Origin: Actinomycetes bacterium
GTDB taxonomy: Bacteria > Actinomycetota > Acidimicrobiia > Acidimicrobiales > Palsa-688
Length of the DNA: 6,722 nt
Assembly: GCA_021798075.1 (NCBI GenBank)
Contig: JAJZYO010000112.1
Coordinates: forward strand, 1 to 6,722
Direction of reading: 5' to 3'
Shown here: positions 1-6,400 of the stretch, piece by piece
How the letters are laid out: each line of letters opens with the position of its first letter
Numbering within the stretch: the stretch's first letter is position 1
The notes under the pieces: model-generated
Databases searched by the model: none
What the model saw: only the letters and a program-made list of their open reading frames with translations
What the model was told of the DNA's origin: nothing
Made by a program: the position numbers and the translations under genes

Positions 1-1458
1 TCTAGTCCCAATGCGGTCCTTTTTCGTCCGTGCAACGAGGCCCTGAAACCCAATGGTTGGCAAACCCGCGGGGTCGTAGCCGTCACCGCGCTCGCTGGTT
101 TGGCCGTTACCGTATTGCTCGCAACCGTCGAGGTCACCGCGCGCAGCCCGAGCGTCACGGGTATGCGCACCGCGCTAGAGACTTCACTCGTCCTTACGTT
201 CGCCCTCGTTGCCATCCTCGCTTGGGGCCGGTACAGTTTGCAGCACCGCGCGGTCGACCTCGCGCTCTTTGGCGTCGTGACCTTCGTATGGGTCCTCCAA
301 CCGGCCTGGCAGGCGCTCGGTCATGCCCTGAGTGACCAAAATGGCGGCGTCTGGGCACCGACTTTCGCCCGCCTGGCGGGGGCCCTGGCCCTGGCGTTGG
401 TCACCTCCTGGCCTTACTGGTGGAGGCACCCTCGCGGCTCGGCGCGCCCCAGGAGCTTCACGCACTGGCAGCTATGGGGCGCCGCTGCGGCTGTCTTGCT
501 TGCCGCTGTCGGCGCTGTGATCGGCTTGACCGTGGCCCTAGGTGATGTCAGTGCTGCGCCCGCTGCAGCCCCGCTGACGGACGGCTTCGGGCGGTGGCCC
601 GCCCGAGAGTCCCTCGAGCTTCTGACCGCCTTTGGCTTTCTTGCGGCCGCGTGGGCATTTGCTTGGCGGGCAGACGCAGCAAAAGACTGCTTCATCGCGT
701 GGGTAGGGGTCGCGTGCGCGCTCGACTCGATCGTTTACGTCAATTACGCCCTCTTCCCCTCTCTTTCTATGCCTTTGCTTTACAGGGGGGACTACTTCCG
801 GGTGGCTGCATTGTGCGCCTGGGCAATGGCGGGCTATCAAGAGATCTCCCGCTATCAGGCCGAGATTGCTCGCATGGCACGCGTGGAGGAACGGCGGCGC
901 ATCGCTCGCGACCTCCACGACGGCCTGGCACAGGACCTCGCGTACCTGAGCTCACGCGCGAAGCTCCTAATGTCGTCGGCGAAGCCCGACGAGGCGTCGC
1001 TCTCGGACCTGGCAACGACGAGCGAGCGCGCGCTGCAGGAGTCGCGCCGGGCGGTGCTTTCGCTGACGCGCCAGTGCTCGGGGCCTCTCGACAAAGACCT
1101 CGCCAACACCGCGCGGCAAGCCGCACGCAGTTACGCAACGCAAGTACGCGTCTCGGTTGACCCCGGGGTGCCGGTCGGCCCGGACCGCAGGGAAGCACTG
1201 GTGTCGATCGTGCGCGAGGCGGTGTACAACGCGTCTCGCCACGGCTGCGCCGCGACGGCGACGGTTGAAGTCTTGCGCTCGAAGGGCGGCATGGTGCTCC
1301 GCGTGAGCGACGACGGGAACGGCTTCGACCCATCGACGGTTCCCCGGGTGGGCTTCGGCCTCGTGAGCATGGAAGAACGCTCGCGCGCGGCGGGCGGGCG
1401 CTTCGCGCTCACGTCAGCTCCCGGTGCCGGCACGATAGTGGAAGTGGAGTGGCCTTGA
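1..1458 (+). CDS. Membrane sensor histidine kinase, NarL/DesK-like (HisKA_3 type), probably 5'-partial
   Basis: Sensor kinase of a two-component system, expected to autophosphorylate on His and pass the phosphate to the adjoining regulator. The only usable in-frame start in the window is TTG at 100, but the frame is open to base 1. The upstream codons complete a first hydrophobic helix (GVVAVTALAGLAVTVLLATV) that TTG100 would cut in half, so the true start probably lies left of the window. Numbering from TTG100, hydrophobic segments lie near residues 26-42, 52-71, 90-107, 125-147, 172-189, 197-219 and 233-246, making eight with the first. The dimerisation/phosphoacceptor helix is ERRRIARDLHDGLAQDL with H273. 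The ATPase domain (about 360-452) shows the N box REAVYNASRH (N377), a G1 box DDGNGF (D405) and a glycine-rich GFGLVSMEERSRAAGG. I see no PAS, GAF or HAMP domain, so the signal is probably read within or near the membrane. The ligand is unknown. Confidence 0.93.
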   Translation, partial: SSPNAVLFRPCNEALKPNGWQTRGVVAVTALAGLAVTVLLATVEVTARSPSVTGMRTALETSLVLTFALVAILAWGRYSLQHRAVDLALFGVVTFVWVLQPAWQALGHALSDQNGGVWAPTFARLAGALALALVTSWPYWWRHPRGSARPRSFTHWQLWGAAAAVLLAAVGAVIGLTVALGDVSAAPAAAPLTDGFGRWPARESLELLTAFGFLAAAWAFAWRADAAKDCFIAWVGVACALDSIVYVNYALFPSLSMPLLYRGDYFRVAALCAWAMAGYQEISRYQAEIARMARVEERRRIARDLHDGLAQDLAYLSSRAKLLMSSAKPDEASLSDLATTSERALQESRRAVLSLTRQCSGPLDKDLANTARQAARSYATQVRVSVDPGVPVGPDRREALVSIVREAVYNASRHGCAATATVEVLRSKGGMVLRVSDDGNGFDPSTVPRVGFGLVSMEERSRAAGGRFALTSAPGAGTIVEVEWP

Positions 1459-2102
1459 GAGCTGCCAAGGTGGTTGTTGCTGACGACTACCCTCAGCACA
1501 GGGCGCTCGTCCGGGAAGTCCTCGAGGCTGCCGGTTTCGAGATCTGCTCCGAAGCAGCCGACGCCCCGACGGCCGTCGCGGCGGTACTCGAGCACCGAGC
1601 CGACCTTGCGCTACTCGATGTACGTATGCCCGGTGGGGGCGCTTGGGCTGCACGCGAGATCAAGGCCTCCAGTCCCTCGACCTTCGTAGTGATGCTCACG
1701 GTGTCCGACGAGTCAGCCGACCTCTTCGACGCGCTGCGAGCCGGCGCATCAGGCTACGTGTTGAAGGGAGGCGACCCCAGACGGATCCCTCAGGTGCTGG
1801 AGCGCGTGGTCTCCGGGGAGGCCGTCGCGCCCTCCTCTCTGGTGCAACAGATGGTAGCTACGATGCCGCGGCGGTTGCGAGCGTCACTCACCGGTGAGCA
1901 GCCCCGCCTCACCAGTCGCGAATGGGAAGTGCTCGAGCTACTGGCTGATGACTACACCACCGCGGAGATAAGCGAGCGGCTCTTCGTGGCCGAGGTCACC
2001 GTCCGGAGCCACGTCGGGGCCATCCTGCACAAGCTCGGTGTGAGAGATCGCGCCGAAGCGGTGTCGTTCCTCCTCAGAGGAAACCATCCTTGCGACTCCT
2101 GA
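1449..2102 (+). CDS. Response regulator, NarL/FixJ family (receiver + LuxR-type HTH)
   Basis: Cytoplasmic transcription regulator and likely partner of the kinase it overlaps. The receiver domain (about residues 7-122) has the acidic pair D12-D13, phosphoacceptor D57 in LALLDVRMP, switch residue T84 and conserved K106 in GYVLKG. The C-terminal LuxR-type helix-turn-helix covers about 153-210 (LTSREWEVLELL, then EISERLFVAEVTVRSHVGAI and KLGV). At 217 residues it has normal length for the family, and all catalytic residues are present. Two starts are plausible: GTG at 1449 (10-base overlap with the kinase, GGAA five bases upstream) and TTG at 1455 (TTGA junction, 4-base overlap, GGAG five bases upstream). 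Either gives a complete receiver. Its last codons overlap the start of the next gene, so kinase, regulator and secreted enzyme are probably one operon. Its DNA target cannot be seen here. Confidence 0.94.
   Translation: MALRAAKVVVADDYPQHRALVREVLEAAGFEICSEAADAPTAVAAVLEHRADLALLDVRMPGGGAWAAREIKASSPSTFVVMLTVSDESADLFDALRAGASGYVLKGGDPRRIPQVLERVVSGEAVAPSSLVQQMVATMPRRLRASLTGEQPRLTSREWEVLELLADDYTTAEISERLFVAEVTVRSHVGAILHKLGVRDRAEAVSFLLRGNHPCDS
2076..2081 (+). promoter_or_regulatory. Ribosome binding site (AGAGGA) for the GH114 gene
   Basis: AGAGGA lies eight bases before the TTG at 2090, inside the last codons of the response regulator. It supports TTG2090 as the start, the only start that gives a signal peptide, and it points to translational coupling with the regulator. 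Confidence 0.6.
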
Positions 2103-2998
2103 CCGCTTTGGCATGTGCACTTTGCCTCGTACAGCCGACCACCGCCTCGGCCACCGCAACCCGGTCTTGGTGGCGGCCGGGGCCATTGCAGTCGTGGGTG
2201 TACGTGATCGGCGAGAACTACCCGCTCACCATCCCCCCCTTAGTGGCGGGGAAGAAGACCAAGGTGCAAGCCGTAGACGCGGATCTCGGCGACCAAGACG
2301 GGCTGACGCCATCAGGGGTACCCGTGGCAGACCCTGCCATCGAGCGGTCCATCAAGGCCGTCCACGCCATGGGGGGACGTGCCATCTGTTACCTAGACGC
2401 CGGCACAGCGGAGAACTGGCGAAGTGACTATGCCAAGTTCGACCCTTCGGAACTGGGTCGCCCGCTCCCTGGTTGGCAGGGTGAGCGCTTCATTGCCGTT
2501 TCAGACTGGTCGAAACCGGTCCGCCCGCCCCACGAAACCCTCGAGACGATCATGGCCAATAGGGTCGCCCTCTGCAAAGCGGAGGGATTCGACGCGATCG
2601 AGGCCGACAACGTCGATGCCTACACTTACGGCGACCTCGGGGGCTTTAAGCTGTCCATGCGCGCAGAGGCGACTTACATCGAGCGCCTCGTCACCCTGGC
2701 ACACACCCACAACCTCGCCTTCTTCCTCAAAAACGAGGTCAACGGCGACGGTCTCATCCGACTGCTCGCTCCCCGCGTCGACGGCGAGGTCGACGAGCAG
2801 TGCTGGCAGTACAACGAGTGCGGAGCCCTCAAGGCTTTCGTACGAGAGCACAAGCCTATCCTCGAGGTCGAGTACCAAGACGTCGCCTCGACCGCCCTCT
2901 GCCCGAAGGCGCGTGCCTTCCCGATGGCAACGATCAGGACGGGCCTCAGCTTGGACGGGAGGGTCACCTTCGGCTGCTGGCAGCCCCCCGGGAGGTAG
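2090..2998 (+). CDS. Secreted GH114-type endo-alpha-1,4-polygalactosaminidase-like glycoside hydrolase
   Basis: Predicted exported TIM-barrel hydrolase of the GH114 family (old DUF297), whose characterised members cleave alpha-1,4-linked galactosamine / N-acetylgalactosamine polymers. It starts at TTG2090 with a good ribosome binding site. Residues 1-23 form a short Sec signal (MRLLTALACALCLVQ core, then PTTASATA). The mature part shows the family pattern in order: an aromatic WWRPGPLQSWVYVIG opening, a DADLGDQDG strand, AICYLDAGTAENWRSD (D103), a WxGE-like segment, GFDAIEADNVDAY (E171, D173, D176), FFLKNEV (E216), VDEQCWQYNEC (E236; C238 and C244 may pair) and ILEVEYQDV near the end. The acidic residues are intact, but I cannot say which two are catalytic. 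At 302 residues it is complete and single-domain, with no carbohydrate-binding module or anchor. It overlaps the response regulator by 13 bases. The exact substrate (galactosaminoglycan or another polymer) is inferred from the family. Confidence 0.85.
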   Translation: MRLLTALACALCLVQPTTASATATRSWWRPGPLQSWVYVIGENYPLTIPPLVAGKKTKVQAVDADLGDQDGLTPSGVPVADPAIERSIKAVHAMGGRAICYLDAGTAENWRSDYAKFDPSELGRPLPGWQGERFIAVSDWSKPVRPPHETLETIMANRVALCKAEGFDAIEADNVDAYTYGDLGGFKLSMRAEATYIERLVTLAHTHNLAFFLKNEVNGDGLIRLLAPRVDGEVDEQCWQYNECGALKAFVREHKPILEVEYQDVASTALCPKARAFPMATIRTGLSLDGRVTFGCWQPPGR

Positions 2999-3062
2999 CA
3001 CACGGCCTACTTAGTGGTGGACGCTCTCTTTGCACAGGCCGATATTGCCAAGGGCCAAAGTC

Positions 3063-3080
3063 GCTGGGCTGGCGCCCGGC
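3063..3080. terminator. Possible terminator hairpin between convergent genes
   Basis: GCTGGGC-TGGC-GCCCGGC forms a 7-bp stem (one G-T pair) with a 4-base loop in the 108-base gap between the GH114 stop and the minus-strand small gene. There is no clear T tract on either side, so it would be a U-less hairpin at best. The convergent position is what makes it plausible. Confidence 0.3.
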
Positions 3081-3106
3081 CTCTCACCCTTGCCCTTCCG
3101 CTGCCG

Positions 3107-3442
3107 TCAGGGATAGAGGCGGTTCTTCGTGCCAGAACTGGTGGACCCCTCCCTGTGGCCGCCACGTCCGCTGCCAGCCGAGTCCGGCTCCAGCAGGATG
3201 GTCCAGAGCCGAGAGAGGTGCTCGGGCAATGTATGTGCGCTGGCCGCGTCCCTCTCGACAGCGTCGCGAATGGCCGCACGGCCGTAGGCGGCAAAAAGCC
3301 AGGCGATGTGGTCCCAACCGCCCCAGCGGAGCGTAGCCAGGACTGCCGCGTCCCGGTCGGTCTCCGCGTCCGAAGGCCGCCGTTGATGGAGCTGCAGCAA
3401 CTCGATCACCACCCTCGGGATGGTGTCAACTCTGTTGGTCAT
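3107..3442 (-). CDS. Small hypothetical protein, 111 aa, mostly helical
   Basis: Not recognised with certainty. The ATG at 3442 is preferred over the ATG at 3454, four codons upstream, because GGAGG sits five bases before it. The protein begins MTNRVDTIPRVVIELLQLHQ and has a compact, probably helical core: VLATLRWGGWDHIAWLFAAYGR, AAIRDAVERD and TLPEHLSRLWTILLEP. A Gly/Ser-rich, basic, probably disordered tail of about 25 residues follows. The core (a W-rich helix, then a YGR turn and an LP..L...W helix) recalls small DUF6922-like / antitoxin-like proteins, but this is only a resemblance and no toxin partner is present. It has no signal peptide or membrane helix, so it is probably cytoplasmic. 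GC-rich third codon positions support coding. It lies 52 bases downstream of the large surface-protein gene on the same strand and could share its transcript. The opposite-strand frame over this region looks like a shadow. Confidence 0.6.
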   Translation of the reverse strand: MTNRVDTIPRVVIELLQLHQRRPSDAETDRDAAVLATLRWGGWDHIAWLFAAYGRAAIRDAVERDAASAHTLPEHLSRLWTILLEPDSAGSGRGGHREGSTSSGTKNRLYP

Positions 3443-3447
3443 GGAGC

Positions 3448-3452
3448 CCTCC
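3448..3452 (-). promoter_or_regulatory. Ribosome binding site (GGAGG) deciding the start of the small gene
   Basis: On the minus strand GGAGG overlaps the upstream ATG (3454) and stands five bases before the ATG at 3442. This makes the inner ATG the better start. Confidence 0.55.
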
Positions 3453-3494
3453 ATCGGAGGCTTGCCTGTAGTTGCACTATGCAGTTGCTGCGGC

Positions 3495-6400
3495 TCATGG
3501 TCGCAGCATGATGACGTAGTGGTGGGTCATCTTTCCGAGCGAGTTGGACGCGGTCACGTCGAAGTTGCATTTGCCCCTCCACCCCTTGGCAGGCGTGCCG
3601 GCGATCATGGCCTTCCCCTTGCCCAAGCGGGTGAACGTCAAGCCTTTCGGCAGCTTGCCGTTCGTCTTCAGGAAGGGCACCGGGTAGCCGTAGGACTGGA
3701 CCACGAACTTGAACTTCTTGCCGGCGTGGCTCGCCGGGAGCTTGGTCTTGGCAATACCCGCGGGCCGTTGCAAAGTCATCGTTATGACCACGACGGCCTC
3801 GCCGGCCGAGCTCTTGGCGACGACTCGGACGGTCTGCACCCCGGCCCATGAGGGGGCCGGCACACCGGATATGGTCGCCCAGCCCTTGTGCGCGCTCGAC
3901 CAGTGGAGGCCGGCCGCCAGCTTGGAGTGCACGAGGGTCGGCGCCGGCTGGCCAATGGTCTTCACCTGGAAGGAGAACCTCTTGCCAACCGTGCCCTTTA
4001 CTGTCTTGGGGCCAGTGAAAGAAGGTGACTCAAGGGCCGCGGTCGCCGGGCCGGTTGTCCTTGGCCCTGGCGATATGACGCTATTTGGCGCTGTAGCAGC
4101 GGGCGTCCTCGGCGCCCAGGTCACGGGCGGCACAAGTGGCACAGGGGCCGTTGTGGTGGCCGGCGCGGTTGTCGTAGTCGGCGCAATAGTTGCCGTGGTC
4201 GTTTGCGGCACCGTGGTCGTAGTCGGCACAGTAGTGCTCGTTGGGGTGGTCGTAGTCGGCACAGTAGTAGTGCTCGTGGTCGTGACCGGGACCGTAGTCG
4301 TCGTGGTCGTGGTCTCTTCCGTGCCGCTAACCGTCACGGTGAGGTCCTCGACCGCCTGACCGGCCGTGTTGGAAGCGGTTACCACGGTCCTGAACGAGCC
4401 TGCGGCAGCCGGCGTCCCGGCCAGAGTGGCCGTCCCGTCACCGTTATCGGTGAAAGTGAGGCCGGCGGGGAGCGTGCCGGTAAGGCTCAATGAGGGGTTC
4501 GGCGTGCCCGTGGCCTCCACGGTGAAGGAGCCCGGAGCGCCTTTGTGGAAGGTCGCCATGGTGGGGCTTGTGAACGCCGGCACGGTGCCGGCATTAACAT
4601 CGAGCGTGAATAACTGCTGGACGCTCCCATAGCTATTTGTCGCCGTGATGGTGATGTCGTGCGTGCCGACGTCATCGCTGCTCGGGGTGCCCGATATCGT
4701 CGCCGTAGCGTCGCCGTTGTCTTGGAGCACGATGTCGCTGGGCAGTCCGCTCTGGGCGAAGCTGACGGCAGGGTAGCCGCCGGTCGTGACTTCGAAGTGG
4801 AACGGCGTGCCAGCGATTGCACTAACGCTGCCCGCGCTGGTGAACGTCGGCGCTTGGCCGACCACGACCGACCAGTTGACCGTGGCGTCGGGGTATATCC
4901 CGTTGCTCGCGCTGAGCGTCAGGGGGTACGTGCCCACAGGCCCCGTCGGGGCCCCCGAGAGGAGCGCGGTGCCACCGCCATTGTCTGTAAAGGTCAGGCC
5001 CGCAGGAAGGGCCGCGCTCTCGGTGATCGCCGGCGTCGGGTGGCCACTTGCTACTACAGCCACGCCACCCATCTGGCCGAGCGTGAAGTCGGCTACTGGC
5101 AAAGACGTGAAGACCGGCGCCGCGGCCGGGTCAACTGTGATGGTGAGGCCCAGCGTGGCGGTGCTGTTGTCCAGGGGGTTGGTAGCAGATATGCCGACCG
5201 GGTACGTGCCTTCGGAGCCGGTAGCTGGGGCCCCCGCGATCGTCCCCGTGCCGTTGCCGTTGTCGGTGAAGCTGAGCCCGCTCGGGAGGGTGGCGGCGGT
5301 GTCGGTCAGGGTCAGCGTCACCGGGTAACCGGTCGTGGTGATGTTGTAGGTGCCCGCAACGGTGGTAGTGAACGTGGTGGCTCTCGGGCTGGTGATCGTG
5401 GGGGCTTCACTGCTGGTGAGCGTGAAGCCTTGGGTGATAGACCCAGACGTGCTGGTGGCTGTTATCACCAAGGGGTAGCTCCCGCCCGAACCGATTGGGG
5501 CAGTGCCGGCGATGATGGCGGTCCCATTGCCCTTGTCAGTGAAAGTCAGCCCAGCCGGGAGGGCCCCGGACTCCGTGATGGCGGGGGCCGGCTCGCCGGT
5601 GGTGACGACGTCGAAGGTAAAGAAGGTCCCCACGTTGGAGACGGCCGCCGCCGCACTGAGGATGACGGGCGCCACGTGCAGAGAAAGCACCACGCTGTCA
5701 CCGGTTCCCAACGTGACCCACGCCGAGACCTGCCCACCGTAGGAAGTGCCGAATGGCGCCCCGTGTTCAGTGGTCCCCAGGGGCGCCGTGATAGGGACAG
5801 CCACGGGCGCCCCGGTGTTGGTCACCGTCACGGTCCCGTTGGTCTCGGTGGCCGTGACCCCTGTGCCGGTCTGGGAAGTGGCCCACGCAGCCTGCTCAGC
5901 CAGTGTCTCGGCGTCGGTGGCGTCGGTCATATGGACCAGTGGGCTGTTGGCTTGGTACCAGGTGTTGTACTGGCCCTGCATGTTGCTGATGAGGTCGAGG
6001 ATCGTGTAGCCGTAGTCGGCCCCGTTCTCCGTGGCCGGCCCGGTCAGGTTGGACTGATGAGCGAAGCCAACCCTCGGGTCGCCGGCGAGGACGTGGCCCA
6101 GCATTATGGAGGACTCCGATGCCAGCACGTCGGCTTCGCTAGCAGGCGCGCTCAGGCAGGCAGTGGTGCTCGTGCCCACGCAGTGCCCGAGCTCTCCGTT
6201 GCCGATGGGTACGCCGTACTGCACGTAAAGCGTGTTGTACTCGTTCAGCTCCTCCGGCCAGTTCGAGGCGTTGTAGTAGATGTTGGACGGGTACCTTGGC
6301 GCGGCGATAGCGCCGCCGATCGTGTAGGGCCCCGGCTGCCTGGAGGCGTCACTGCCGAACACTTTGATCCCAGTAGCAGCGAACGCAGCGGCGCTGTTGG

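Noticed and set aside
2090..2125. Possible lipoprotein signal (Cys at residue 9 of the GH114 protein)
   Set aside because: The Cys is too close to the N-terminus, with hardly any hydrophobic stretch before it. A Sec signal cut near the Ala-rich TTASATA segment fits better.
3470..3488. AGTTGC direct repeat (3470-3475 and 3483-3488) between the large and small minus-strand genes, considered as an operator
   Set aside because: Only six bases per copy, with no clear promoter elements next to it; this can occur by chance.
3014..3511. Plus-strand frame of 165 codons over the small minus-strand gene
   Set aside because: No good ribosome binding site and no recognisable protein pattern. The minus-strand frame has a better start and a folded-looking core.
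4116..4319. Repetitive stretch considered as a CRISPR array
   Set aside because: The repeats are codon-phased, encode Thr/Pro runs, and lack regular repeat-spacer structure.
3709..4359. Plus-strand frame with a long Val-rich hydrophobic stretch that could pass for membrane helices
   Set aside because: The Val runs are the antisense reading of the Thr/Pro linker codons (ACC/ACT read as GGT/AGT/GTx), not a real membrane protein.
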